This document shows positions 44,901 through 56,162 of a stretch of DNA of 64,000 bases, one piece after another. Within the stretch, counting starts at the first letter, position 1; each line of letters opens with the position of its first letter. Position numbers and translations under genes: made by a program. Origin of the DNA: Trichobilharzia regenti (lineage: Eukaryota; Platyhelminthes; Trematoda; Strigeidida; Schistosomatidae); contig OX235262.1 of assembly GCA_944472135.2 (NCBI GenBank), positions 27,761,362-27,825,361 of the forward strand. Reading direction: 5' to 3'. The notes beneath the pieces are model-generated. The model searched no databases. It saw nothing but the letters and a program-made list of their open reading frames with translations, and was not told the DNA's origin.

Positions 44901-46603
44901 AAGAAACCTAACTTGTATGTGAACAAAACACATTCATCCCGTTTGTTCACTCTGGCCTACTGTAACGTCATCAGGGATATATTCATCTCAATATGCCCCG
45001 CCCCTCTTACTCCTTTTCAACGAGTTTACTTCACTCCATTATTGTGCTTGTTATCTGTCAACCTTGTGATTTACACTAGGCTTATCTTGTCTCTGTTATT
45101 CGATTACAGTTCACTATTTGACCACTTCATTCTATTATTATATGTTTATTACCTGTCAGGCCTAGAACTTACATTCAGCGTATCCCATTTGTTTGTTGAT
45201 ATTTTCGTGATACTGATATTTCTGTCACACCATTGAATATAACGAACCCCCTGAAACTTATACTGATCATAAATATACATTAGTATATTAGTTAACTGCT
45301 TACTCACATTTTGTCTTATTATATACATCTTTATATAGATTCAGTTGACAACGTTAACTGGCGGAGTATTATTCCGTCGTATACATGCACGCAAGATAGA
45401 TTCTGATATCATTTTCATCTGCACCTGCAGGTTGCTTGTATTCTAATATTCATGTATGCATAAGTGTAACTCCTGAACAAGAAGTCGTCGAAGAAAATTG
45501 TTCTTTCAAATGCCATTTATTTACTGTAACACTCATCAATGCGACATTCTTTCATATCTGACAGTCCTGGGTACAATGATTTCGATTGGATACAGTTGAC
45601 AGTCACATTGTTCAGGAGAAAGCTGAGACTTCAATGAGATGTGTGATATATTTTTCATGTGATTCATTTATCATAAGACATGCACAGTTATTGTTTGTTT
45701 CACAAAATTTATTATTCTCAGTTGACCTCAGTTGTAATTCACTACAGCTTCACTTTAATAAGTTTGAATCACATCACAATATGCTCCTGTCAGATGCAAT
45801 CATGAAGGAGTAAAATCAGTCTGTCATGAAAGGCGTGAGACTTTTCATCATCAAATGAATTCTCTGTGGATTGTTCAGAGAATGGATGTGGTTCACTTCG
45901 ACAGACTTTGAGAAATCTGCTAGGACAAGTATCATTTTTGTTCACTGAAATTGACTGAACAGTAAATATACACGCTTTTGTAATCTTCATCATAGTGTCA
46001 TCATCTGAACACATATTCTGAGTATCTCAAGAAGGTGTAAGACTCGAGTATGAACACACCATATTGTTGTATACGCTTCTCTTCCAGTTAAGCTGCAGGA
46101 AGTCAAACAGATTATTGAGTGTGATTCAGTGATTCTGTTAACATGAATTCTAAGAAGACAGAAATACTGGAGGAAATTAGCCATTGATATTGAGAATATC
46201 ACGATAGGTGCAGTGAGCATTTCGGTTGAGTAATTGGTCACTGGGTGTAATGCGTATTCAGCACAATCAAACTACACGCATTTCAGTAAACATGTCACCA
46301 GCAGATACAAGACACAATCAGTTTGAAATTATGCAGCTTGTCAGCACTTTGAAATATGCATTCAAAAAGTGGTAAGATGCAAGAAGAAAATAAGACTTTC
46401 AACAGTTTAACTAACACACAGATTAAAGTCAGTTTGATTTCAATTAACTTGTGACGTAAATCGTTTGGATTATTGTGTCTATGAGTCGTAGACGTGTTCA
46501 CTTGTGATCGCGATCCAGGAAGTTACACACATGAATAGTGTCAAACTGCTTGATAAAATTCTCTAAAATGTAAATGAAGAAACCGACACTGAAATCCGTT
46601 TAA
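44901..46603. other. No firm feature; a PLE-like end near 45.47 kb
   Basis: At 45460-45520 AACTCCTGAACAAGAAGTCG and TCGAAGAAAATTG resemble PLE ends. Minus-strand frames at 45790-46241 and 46295-46501 code for a Ser/Asp-rich and a hydrophobic piece that might belong to a receptor or be chance; I could not connect them. Confidence 0.25.
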
Positions 46604-47749
46604 TTAGTTAGCTGCTCTTCCAATTAAAATTTTCTTTATTATAGTAATGATGATGTGCATATCATGACTGATACTTGATGAAGACACAATCAATGCAAAT
46701 ATTCTCAGAGTATGGAGAAATCTGAACAATAAAACTAAAGTAATATAGAAGAAGTCTTCAATATCCATCGTTTTTGCAAATATTACGAAACAACAGTAAT
46801 CCTTTTTCAGTATAATGAAACAATAGAAGATGATATGAAATAATGCATATGCACATTGGGGAATCAATGTCAATTTTGCAGAAAAAATCCGGTCTCTCAA
46901 TCTCGATGGTTTACTGCTGGATATTACTATTCGACTGCGAGAGACACTCATCCTCATCTCTCTTTTATAACATACTTTTATCAATAGACTGGATGACAAT
47001 ATTGATGTGAAAGTAGGCAGGAAGTGGCTTACAAGCATTCTACTGTACAAAATTCTCCTTCTGTAGACAAACTGATCACAAACTCTTACGTGTGGTAATA
47101 AGCAATCAATGTTTGTATTGAATGAGACTATAGCGACGAATGAAATTTGAAGAACGATAGCTGATTTCGAATTTAGAGTGTTTGAGTAAACCGGTCCAAC
47201 GAATTTTGTTAACAGAAGTCTTTCCAAACACAGCAGTGCATAGAACCAAGAGGATGTATCAGTAGATATTAACATTGAGAATGTATGAATTCTGCAGAAC
47301 CAGTTACCGAAGACAATGCGAACATCGACTTCAGTGAATGAGAGCCAAACAATTCTAACTACGTCCGTCAGGTGTATCACTACACTCGAGATTACGATGA
47401 AAAGTATCTACAACTTTGTGGACAACCTCAGTGAGCATTTAGGCCACTCCAATTGTGACCTCTGTGAACTGTGTAAGTTGGCGGTGTGTTGAAATCGCCT
47501 ATTCTGTCGTTTATAACCAATCCCTGAGAAACACAATATCCACAATAGGCTGATACAAATATTTAGGAGAATCGCGATTATTCTGATAATGCCAATCGCG
47601 ATTCCGTATATGTAATGCAGATCCATCGTTTGGTTTTTGAATGGAGAGGACAACTTGAAATGAAATACTTTCGAAAACTCTGTTTGAATTTGATTATATG
47701 TTTTGCCCTCACGCCTCATTAAATACATGGTTGGTCCGATGCTTAGCAT
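46604..47749 (-). pseudogene. Seven-transmembrane receptor (GPCR-like) with one in-frame TAG
   Basis: A single-exon frame of 381 codons from ATG at 47749 (a TGA lies directly upstream) to TAA at 46604, interrupted only by TAG at 47410-47408 (codon 114). The N-terminus has an NQT glycosylation site. Seven hydrophobic segments follow: TM1 IYGIAIGIIRIIAILLNI; TM2 with IHLTDVV, carrying the conserved Asp; TM3 with the disulphide Cys (NWFCRIHTF) and LCLERLLLT in the DRY position; TM4; an extracellular Cys (RVCDQF); TM5; TM6 QCAYALFHIIFYCFI; TM7 LVLLFRFLHTLRIFAL. CWxP and NPxxY are absent, so it is a divergent rhodopsin-like receptor, possibly flatworm-specific. The receptor would sit in the plasma membrane; its ligand is unknown. 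The TAG lies in the first intracellular loop, just before TM2. A CR1 tail starts 38 bp upstream of the ATG. Confidence 0.7.
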
Positions 47750-47786
47750 TCAACTAGTTAGAATTTCGGCGTTTTATAAATACCAC

Positions 47787-48760
47787 TCATAATAATAATA
47801 ATAATAATTGCTTTATTCCAAAAACAGTACTCATGATACAGCAAGGAATTTTCAGCATTCAGTACAACATTGCATCTAATTTACTCAAAAACGACAACAA
47901 CAAAAATTAAAAATACACAATACATAATAGTAATAAAACGATTGTTGTAGCAGCTACGTAGCAAAATACTGTGTGCCATACGGAGAAAAATATGTATAAA
48001 GTACAAAATTGTAGTAATAATAGTAATACCAACTAATATAAAATAGCAGAGTAACGATTTAAACGATAGAAAGTGTGACACCATAAAATACAGAAAGATG
48101 AACGATGAAAGGGTCGATTCACTGTGCTAATTACATAGTAACTTGTAAGTTTCACGTCTAACAGAGTCTTCGTCACATAAAGTACGCGCTAAATAGGGTA
48201 TTGTAGAATTTCTATACTTAGTAGTACGAGCACATATCTTTTTATATTGACTTCTCGTCCTACCTGATGAGATACAAGGGGACAAGTGTGAATAAAGGGG
48301 GTGCAGAGGGTCTGACATTATAGCCTTTGCCCATTTCGTACAGGAATTTATATGCCTCTCGACTATAGTATTAGCGAGCTCATGCAGTGGCAGACCACAA
48401 GCTCTACTCACAGCATTTAATACTCTTCGTAATATGATATAATCTTTTTTGAGAAGCCCAGGAAAGATTAATGGAGAGCAGTAGAGTACAATAGGTGAAA
48501 TACAGGAGTTTAAAATTGCAAAACTAAAGGTTGGTTGATACCTGATTGTCCTAACTTTTTAATGTAGAAGGTAAGACGAAACATTTTCTTAGAGATAGAT
48601 AAGATATGGGATGACCATGAAAGGTCAGAGGAAAAAACTAGTCCAAGGTATTTAATGCTTGATTTGGTTTCAATTTCCGTGCCATCTATGCTACAGGGAT
48701 CATGAGAGTTAACTAGTTCAAGTATAAGATAGATAATTATACTCTTCATATGTTTAAATA
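47787..48760 (-). pseudogene. CR1-like LINE, 3' fragment
   Basis: Minus strand: starts in the RT-associated region near 48760 (CSIDGTEIETKSSIKYLGLV, SKKMFRLTFYIKKLG), with a frameshift and lost bases near 48510-48410, then ERHINSCTKW, CISSGRTRSQYKKI and IPYLARTLCDED to a stop at 48127. The 3' end has GCATCTAATT, GGAATTTTCAGC and TTGCTTTATTCC on the plus strand and (AAT)n at 47787-47805. Confidence 0.85.
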
Positions 48761-48984
48761 TTTTTTAATTAGTCGTTATAATTTCAAATATAGAACAGAC
48801 TAGCAGTTGTTTGCACACAGAAATTTTCATGTTCATTTTCCATCAGCACTGATGAACAAACTCACTTATTTCGCTTATTCATACTACTAATTTAGACAGA
48901 CAGCTTCAGTGATATGAATTCAAGTGTTCGAGTATGAAAATATCTCAGTAGCTTAGATATTATCAGTAACAACCAACATGGAAC
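48761..48984. other. No feature recognised
   Basis: No supported feature. Confidence 0.3.
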
Positions 48985-49300
48985 GGCCAACTGACAAGCT
49001 TCTACATCTAGGTACCAACCAGTCGGGAAAGAAACCCAACTAGATCCGTTGCTACTCGCGTCCGACATATCTGCCACTCTGATACCCTGGAAGATGAACT
49101 ACACTTCCTGAGAGAAATCTTCATACGAAACGGGTATCCAACAAGATCCATAGACAAGAACATCAAACGAAAAATCCAAAAGCAGGAGATGGCATGCTTG
49201 CCAAAATAGATCCTTTGTGCTAACCTCGAATTCAAAGGTGACCTATTCAGTGATGTCCTTGAGAGGAGAATTTCCACCTCTTACTTTCTTTCCATGTACA
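48985..49300 (+). pseudogene. PLE family D, thumb fragment
   Basis: Plus strand, matching 13630-13940: NGQLTSFY, REIFIRNGYPTRSIDKNIKR and NLEFKGDLFSDVLERRIST, with stops between. The endonuclease is missing; a SINE-A copy follows. Confidence 0.7.
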
Positions 49301-49334
49301 CCCTGAGCATAACTCTTCCATCAGACTATTCATG

Positions 49335-49512
49335 CTTTTTTATTTTTGATTGTAGCTTGATTCCACACCGTATTTTCGGACCAAGTATGGAATTTTCAGC
49401 ATGTGATATCGGTAGCCCAAATTATGCTGGCAAACCGTTGATATATGGTGTGTGTTGGCGGGAGGTCGAATTACAGACCACGTGCGTGGTCGACCAGAGT
49501 TCTAACTATTCC
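49335..49512 (-). repeat. SINE-A copy
   Basis: Minus-strand copy with tail GTGTGGAATCAAGCTA at 49350 and a decayed tRNA-like head near 49500. It is inserted in the PLE D tail, which resumes at 49515. Confidence 0.7.
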
Positions 49513-49745
49513 TTAATAATCGTTTGTGACAACTCATCACTCTTGTTACCACCCTCTTATATCAGCATCCAATTCCTCTAAACGCCTTTTGTATTACGGA
49601 AGTCCACAAAATCTTACCAAATGCATTTTTGTGTTGTCGAGTTTAGGGTACACACACATTTATACAAAACAACCAGATATATTTGTGATTGTACGGCTGA
49701 GAAAATGAATTCGCTGCCGAAAACAGACTCTTTGCTGAACTACTC
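49513..49745 (+). repeat. PLE 3' region with hammerhead-like phrase
   Basis: TGTGACAACTCATCA and ATCAGCATCCAATT match the family D tail at 14560-14620. At 49685-49735 TGTACGGCTGAGAAAATG and CTGCCGAAAACAG recall other PLE ends; the core is damaged. Confidence 0.5.
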
Positions 49746-50219
49746 GTCTTCTGTCTATGAATAAATTGTCTATCATGTAACGCCACCGATCTGAAGATAG
49801 GTAGAATATACTAAGTGAATCACGATGACCAGGGTTTCAAGAAGTCAACAGTAGTCAGAATAATGGTGAATCATTGATATTTCCACGTGGAATATGGATT
49901 CATTTCACTGTTTTACATGCAAGGCTATGTGCGAATGAATCCATTATTTGTCGACGAAACAAATAATGTGAGTGTATCTATGGAAGACAACATTGAAATT
50001 GTCTCATAATTACTGAAAATTATATGTCCATTAGTTAGAAGTAGATTCCAAGTGTTGAATGTTCCCACTGACAAAATTAATACAACAAATTTCAGCAGGC
50101 AATACTGTCTTTTATTAGATCTTCGTCAAGCTTTAGATATATGGAATGTTAACCGATAGCAATGAATGAGTAGTAGTTACTGAATGTTGTATGGACAGCA
50201 GAAATAAGTGTGATTATAT
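49746..50219. other. No feature recognised
   Basis: Possibly a decayed PLE end near 50090-50150 (TCTTCGTCAAGC). Nothing firm. Confidence 0.3.
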
Positions 50220-50709
50220 TTAGTGATAATATTTATAATGGTGTAAACAATTGATAGGTCGATGAGACTCGAGGTAGAGGTTATTAATGCAGACGAAATC
50301 ATTTTCGGTGTGTAGATTTGGCATACCATATCTCCAATGCTTTATTTGCACGTCACCTACAAATTGGTTGAATATCACCACATTCGATAGCTTGTTTGGG
50401 TTCTGTTTCTGAACAGTGTTTCTAGGGTTCTTCTCACTGCTCTCTTCTACATTTGCTTGCTCCGGTATCCGAAACATATTGTCGCTTTTCTGAATTCGTT
50501 TACAAATACATTACTTTTATCTGACTACGAGTAACACACACCACAATAGGGAGATAGGCGATAATAATAATGATCCCCGTGTTGATCAACACCACAATGC
50601 TAGCGTAGATTGACACTGTTGGACGTAAGAATAATGAAGATATCTGAATGACGCAAATATATCGATAATGAAGTTGGATCAACGTTCTATTCAACAAGTT
50701 TCTTGTCAT
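50220..50709 (-). pseudogene. Possible GPCR-like fragment (TM1-TM2)
   Basis: Minus strand: an N-terminal part, then a strongly hydrophobic segment IVVLINTGIIIIIAYLPIVV like a receptor TM1, and after one frameshift near 50485 a loop and NVVIFNQFVGDVQ followed by PNLHTENDFVC, which could be TM2 with its Asp and the TM3 Cys. The frame ends soon after. It does not align closely with the receptor at 46.6-47.7 kb. Chance is a real alternative. Confidence 0.3.
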
Positions 50710-51149
50710 AAATAAAATGAAGTGTGGACGTAACCAAATTATCGTCGCTCCCTAGTCTGTTGAGCTCGAATCGTATTTATTTTGGCATATGACAACTGAC
50801 TTCCGAGACTTAATCTACACTGTCCAAAGTCTTACCATTATTGTCAAATACAGGTTTCGAAAAACCTCATAAACAAAAATGGTATGTCTACCTGCATCTC
50901 TGAAGAACCTGTATCTTCATATCTTGTGGTTAGACAAGTTGTCTTACTTGGTTACACATTAGTGTAGAAGACTGTCTCCTACTAGGAAATCCGCTGGTAA
51001 TAGAATGATCAACCGTTTGAATTGTTTCGAATAGATCATTTTCCCCATGAATCACTTATCGCTTGAATATTTGTGCTCAGTAGGAATAGAGATCACAAAA
51101 TTTGCTATTTCTGTTAACTGAATTAATCGAAGTGTTTGGCATTTCTGGC
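50710..51149. other. No feature recognised
   Basis: No supported feature. Confidence 0.3.
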
Positions 51150-51300
51150 TTCTAGTATCCTGCATTTCACTGCTAATCAACATCCATCAAATTAATTCAA
51201 GTTAGTTACCAAACATTATTGAGGCGTCCTCACTAGAAGTCGACGTAACAACGGAGGCTGAACACATCGGTCCAATTAATCAACAGGGAAATCAAAATAA
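51150..51300 (+). repeat. Smα 3' portion, decayed
   Basis: Plus strand: CACTGCTAATCAACATCCATC, GAAGTCGACG and CGGTCCAATTAATCAACAGG correspond to the 3' half of Smα. The hammerhead part is lost. Confidence 0.5.
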
Positions 51301-51649
51301 AATGTTAAGAAAATAAATCATCAGTATATACAGGAGTGGTACACCTAGTAGAGGATAATAGTGACAATGTTTTCTTTTTCTTTTTATTTTTTGGTTGTGT
51401 TTTATTTCACCTATTTGAAAAAAAAGCAGGCAGAATTTGGACAAAATGGAAAGTAAATTAATGAACACTGACTTCAAATAAAATTTATTGGAAAGCAAAT
51501 TAAATTAAATTTGAACAGCAATAAAAGCATTGAAAAAGTTGAGAGAGAAAAAACAATTAAATAATTGAATTGTACAATGGGTCAGCTGACAACAGTTGAA
51601 TAGCAGAATGCCATTACGTAAAAAGCAGTTAGTTAGTTTAAACTGAATC
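51301..51649. other. No feature recognised
   Basis: Very AT-rich, no supported feature. Confidence 0.3.
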
Positions 51650-52225
51650 TAATTATCATTGATATAAGAATAAAACTTGTGCACTGTGGTAGAGTGTAAT
51701 TCCATTATGGGTAAATTTTGTTTTGATAATGTCTCACAGTGTTATACAGTAATTTTTACTGATGACTGATCTGTCAGATTGTCAGAGCATAAGAATTTAG
51801 CTAAGGTAAGAATGGTCGACCCCGAGAAGATAAGTAATTCAGAAAAAAGCTGAGCAATTGCAATGCATGCGCTAACACACAACCACACAATAGGGTGGGA
51901 GAGGGTTAAAATTCTAAAAAGTAATCTAGGTAGGTGGAGAGCGAGAGAGGTTGATTACTGAATCCTTGTTCATCGAGTCTACACCCAACACATGCAATAG
52001 GAATGACTCGTCACTCATACCTGAAATATGGAAAATACTATTACCAATCAAATCAAGTGAAAATCAAGAGAAAAACAATGGAACTATATAAATGAATTTA
52101 GGAAGTCGTGTGATTACCTTGATATGATTATGAGCAATAAATTGTGCTCGAAACGTCATCAGTAAACATAACTGTATAACACTGTGAGACTTTATCAAAA
52201 CAAAATTTACCCATAATGGAATGAA
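51650..52225 (+). mobile_element. PLE family B unit with inverted terminal repeats
   Basis: Minus pLTR 51650-51780, plus GIY-YIG end 51770-52115 (VRLSEHKNLAKVRMVDPEK in broken frames, then AIAMHALTHNHTIGWERVK and NTCNRNDSS), plus pLTR 52116-52225. Same plan as 595-1390 and 59476-60005. Confidence 0.7.
52119..52164 (+). ncRNA. Hammerhead-like motif, PLE family B (representative)
   Basis: TTGAT facing ATCAG (stem I), ATGATTA plus T, GAGCA/TGCTC (stem II), GAAA, CG (minimal stem III), C before the expected cut. Every hammerhead element is present except that core C3 and G8 are A and U. Confidence 0.5.
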
Positions 52226-52429
52226 TCTAATTATGTAACAAACGAAAGGATTAATAAAGCGATTATGTGGTTGAACAGTTTTAAAGTCTGTTAGATTAAC
52301 AGATGGATAACGATAAATTTTAAGAAATATAAATAACACTCTGACTTCAAAACTGCCAAATAAGTATAAAAGGCTGAGTTGTTTTGTATGCATAATAATA
52401 AATACTTCACCAAGAATTCCCATTAGGAC

Positions 52430-52503
52430 ATATAGAAAATCAAAACAACTGGAGATTCAGTGAAGAGACTCTTTTCAACAACGAATTTATTATCAAGCTG
52501 TAC

Positions 52504-52553
<50 letters not shown>

Positions 52554-52760
52554 GGTTTTTAAGAAACTATACACGGTGAAGGAATTGAATTATAGGTGTG
52601 AATACATGAAATAATAATAATAGTACTATGAAATGCAACTTGAATGTCTGTAATTATAATCATAATTCCCTGTGAAGTGGCAAAACAACTGACGTCATTC
52701 ATAGAATAATTCAAAAGATGTATAGAACTTGGAAGGGGTGTGAAATTATAGGATTAGTAG
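52430..52760 (-). repeat. PLE terminal repeat, inverted
   Basis: Minus-oriented pLTR related to 39340-39765, containing an (AT)n run at 52508-52550. The hammerhead-like phrase at 52456-52508 reads TTGATAA plus T, then GAAAAGAG facing CTCTT; positions 3 and 8 are U and A. Confidence 0.5.
52508..52550. repeat. (AT)n microsatellite
   Basis: About 21 AT units inside a PLE terminal repeat. Confidence 0.9.
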
Positions 52761-52844
52761 GAAAATAGAATAAAAATAAAACTTTGCATAACATTTTGTG
52801 AAACTAGATAGGATAGAATGCAACACTGAAAGTTCATTGAATGT

Positions 52845-52975
52845 ATAACTTACTTTCAATGAAACAATCCACAAACAGATGGATGGTAATGCAATCGCCT
52901 CTCCTTTGGATGCTGTCCTTCCAGACTATTTTATAGCTAGTCTAGAAAATGGTCATTTGGAGACAGCAGTCGAAC
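52845..52975 (+). pseudogene. PLE RT palm scrap
   Basis: Plus strand: IHKQMDGNAIASPLDAVLPD and YFIASLENGHLETAVEP, equivalent to the MGSPLGPVLADYF region of PLE RT (MGSP changed to IASP). It abuts a minus-oriented pLTR. Confidence 0.65.
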
Positions 52976-53035
52976 CTGATGACGTTTCGAGTACAATTTA
53001 TTTCTCATAATCATATCAAGGTACCACTGCTATAT
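52976..53035 (-). repeat. PLE family B terminal repeat end, inverted
   Basis: Minus-oriented end with the hammerhead-like motif at 52976-53020: ATGATTA plus T, a hairpin GAGAA/TACTC with one mismatch, GAAACGTC and ATCAG. Confidence 0.5.
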
Positions 53036-53064
53036 ATACTAATGCTTTATTTGGTTTACATTTT

Positions 53065-53165
53065 ATTTTGATTTCCCTGTTGATTGATTGGATAGATGTG
53101 TTCAGTATCCGTTGACATGTCGACTTCTAGTAAGGACGCTTCAACAATATTTGCTAGCCAACTTG
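53065..53165 (-). repeat. Smα 3' end fragment
   Basis: Minus-oriented GTTGATTGATTGGA, GTTGACATGTCGACTTCT and GACGCTTCAACAAT match the Smα 3' half. Confidence 0.5.
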
Positions 53166-53169
53166 AATT

Positions 53170-53400
53170 AATTTCTGAATGTACATTATCTCATATTGAT
53201 TTTCATACAAATATCTAGTCAAGTCCAAACATGTATATCAATGAAGCCTGAAGGTTGTGTGAGTAACTTGATATGATTATGAGTGGAAACAATTGCGCTC
53301 GAAACGTCATCAGTTGATATCAATATAAAACACTGTGTGATTTATCAAAATAAAATCCTTTCCATAATGGAGTTAAACTCTACCACAGTACCCAAGCTTT
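53170..53400 (+). repeat. PLE family B terminal repeat
   Basis: Shares CAAATATCTAGTC and CCAAACATGTATAT with the palindrome arms at 36.9-37.0 kb, and ends CTCTACCACAGTACCCAAGC. Confidence 0.6.
53267..53314 (+). ncRNA. Hammerhead-like motif, PLE family B
   Basis: The hairpin is GAGTG facing CGCTC, changed on both strands relative to GAGCA/TGCTC with pairing kept. Core ATGATTA plus T, GAAACGTC and ATCAG intact. Confidence 0.45.
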
Positions 53401-53418
53401 ATACTTATATCAGCAAAT

Positions 53419-55200
53419 TGAAAAGAACAATAAGTTCTGCAAAGATATCTGTCTTTTCGGCGATTTCATTCTCAAAAGATGTACAATCCCATTTATATAC
53501 ATTACTTTACATGATTAAAATTACTATTCATGTAATTCCACTTAGCAACGAAGGAGATAATTATTTCCAATTTCAAATGAAAGTTTGAAGGTACGAATAC
53601 AGACCACAAGAGGCTTAGAGACAAGACTGCACACGATTAAAAAACAGTTACAACGTATGCAAAAATTAATATTTGATAACTGGAGAAATAAATAATTTTA
53701 AAGGCAAATAAAAGGTGACAATTATTTTCAACTTGATATGGCTTGCAAGACGCTTAGAAACAAAAATTACTCAGGGATAGGACGAACCACAGGTGTGAAC
53801 AAAATGAACATGGAAACAAATCGAAATCAAAATGTCTAACTTAAAATGTAAGTTAGGAGGTGTGAGTGTACATTACAAGAGGCATAGAAACAAAAATTTA
53901 CACAGGATTAGAGTATAATCGTAAAATGGTTATTCTAAACGGATTCCAAGTGTGATCAGGAGGAGCATGGAAACAAACTTAAAATAACTGATTTTATAAC
54001 TGAAAAAATAATGGGATGAATTGACTGAAGACAGAGAGAGAGAGAAAATTGCACACACAGAGAAGGAAACAAAAAACCGAGGGATAAGAGAACATACCGA
54101 ACTAGGACCATGGTAATTGTAAAGGTTGGACTAGTTTCTTCTGAACACACAGCTCTGGCTTTTCGATGCATTTGGTGAGAGCTTCTGCAGTACAAAGAAG
54201 TCGGAATCACATTGTCTTTGGTAGATAAGGTCGCTCTATGCGGGTCTTATCAAAACCTGTTAGAGAACATCAACCAGCATGGCTGCAAAGATGAGGCACT
54301 GGTTCAATCAGAAGCGCCACAAATGAACACCTCATCAATACCTGTCACAGAATCTCAACTGACTCATCATTCACAGTCATTTACGAAGTAAACAAACATT
54401 TACTGAAGGTAGTGTGTTTCCGACTTCTCTGTACTGCAGAAGCTCTCACCAAATGCATCGAAAAGCCAGAGCTGTGTGTTCAGAAGAAACTAGTCCAAAC
54501 TTTACAACTACCATGGTCCTAGTTCGGTATGTTCTCTTATCCCTCGGTTTTTTGTTTCCTTCTCTGTGTGTGCAATTTTCTCTCTTTGCCTTCCCTCAAT
54601 TCATCCCATTATTTTTTCAGTTATAAAATCAGTTATTTTAAGTTTGTTTTCATGCTCCTCCTGATCACACTTGGAATCCGTTTAGAATAACCATTTTACG
54701 ATTATACTCTAATCCTGTGTAATCTTTGTTTCTAAGCCTCTTGTAATGTACACTCACACCTCCTAACTTATATTTTAAGTTAGACATTTTGATTTCGATT
54801 TGTTTCCATGTTCATTTTGTTCACACCTGTGATTCGTCCTATCCCTGAGTAATTTTTGTTTCTAAGCGTCTTGCAAGCCATATCAAGTTGAAAATAATTG
54901 TCACCTTTTATTTGCCTTTAAAATTATTTATTTCTCCAGTTATCAAATATTAATTTTTGCATACGTTGTAACTGTTTTTTAATCGTGTGCAGTCTTGTCT
55001 CTAAGCCTCTTGTGGTCTGTATTCGTACCTTCAAACTTTCATTTGAAATTGGAAATAATTATCTCCTTCGTTGCTAAGTGGAATTACATGAATAGTAATT
55101 TTAATCATGTAAAGTAATGTATATAAATGGGATTGTACATCTTTTGAGAATGAAATCGCCGAAAAGACAGATATCTTTGCAGAACTTATTGTTCTTTTCA
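53419..55200. mobile_element. PLE in a large inverted repeat (arms about 790 bp)
   Basis: The left arm 53419-54214 (minus) and right arm 54412-55200 (plus) are nearly identical inverted copies of a PLE C-terminus and pLTR. Between them, 54235-54411 adds more of the plus-strand GIY-YIG frame (EHLINTCHRIS-type). The frame ends AEALTKCIEKPELCVQKKLV with CCATGG after it on both arms. The arms' hammerhead-like phrases (53424-53485 minus, 55135-55195 plus) read TTGAGAA plus T, then GAAAAGA facing TCTT; positions 3 and 8 are U and A. Confidence 0.8.
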
Positions 55201-55374
55201 ATCTTATTTCAATAACTTGAACTATTTTGATTGATGGTGACTAGCAGTGTAATGCGGGATACTAGAAGCCAGCAATTCAACACACCCTGAACATTTCGAT
55301 GGAATCAGTTAACAGGAAAATCAAAGTGAATAAAAATCTAATAATGACTAATGCCATTGCACATATGGTGGTCC
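55201..55374. other. Smα-like scrap
   Basis: At 55235-55265 GATGGTGACTAGCAGTG (minus-oriented) recalls Smα; the rest is unassigned. Confidence 0.3.
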
Positions 55375-55560
55375 ATGTGATCCAAGTGGTCTAGCAGGCA
55401 ATGCTTTGGTGTTTGACACGATGGGTGCTGAGTTCGAGTCTTTTGGGAAAATTATCGTCCACTGGGAACTCAGCTACATCCAGATATTAAGTCCCACATA
55501 TGATAAATGAGCACTGGTGATCGTTCTGCTACTCACTATCCACCAAATCTTTTCTAACCA
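55375..55560 (+). repeat. Smα-type element, divergent
   Basis: Plus strand: A-box-like AAGTGGTCTAGCAGG, GAGTTCGAGTC as B box, CTACATCCAGATATTAAGTC in place of the hammerhead start, and CACTATCCACC. The ribozyme core is destroyed. Confidence 0.5.
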
Positions 55561-56134
55561 ACGACAGTTAATGTAGATGTTTATATATCTGAAATAATCC
55601 TCTTCATCAATGTTTGGTACATTTTTTATATAAAAACCGAGAGAATGAATGACTTTCAAATGAGGAAAAACTATTTATCATTGGATAAATCGACAGAAGC
55701 GGATTATTAGTTTGATTGAGCAGCTAGACGAAACTGCTAACAGGGTCATCATTTCATGGCAATTGTTATGAGCACAATTTTTAAATAAAATGTAAGCGAG
55801 TAATACATAAGTATCCACTATTCATCACCATATTAACTAAGCATTTATTTGTCATTTCTAATCGTTTTTAGTATTCGCTTAATTTCCACATGGAGAATAC
55901 GGCGTTAACAGCAAATTGCCCTTTCATTCCGTTCTCTGTATTCCTCTTTAACTGGCTTTATGACTGTCCGTAAGCCCTCACCCCTCCTCTCCACATCACT
56001 GTTGGGCATACGCCCAACTCTTTGTTCCCCAGTGAAGTTCCGCTCGGAGGTCACTCAACGGTTTCCACAGCATCTATCAGGCTCATCGCCACTTCACTTC
56101 GCGAATATGTTGTTTCTTTGATTGAGCTCTTCGT
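55561..56134. other. No feature recognised apart from a stem-loop
   Basis: At 56001-56018 GTTGGGC and GCCCAAC form a perfect 7-bp stem around ATAC, in a locally GC-richer segment of unknown origin. Confidence 0.3.
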
Positions 56135-56162
56135 TTTTAATTGGTGGATGGTGACTAGCAGT

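Noticed and set aside
45790..46501. Minus-strand frames downstream of the receptor taken as further receptor exons
   Set aside because: No splice sites or receptor motifs connect them, and the receptor frame already has seven segments and a stop.
53956..54626. Two very similar hydrophobic proteins on opposite strands
   Set aside because: They are out-of-frame readings of the two arms of the PLE inverted repeat.
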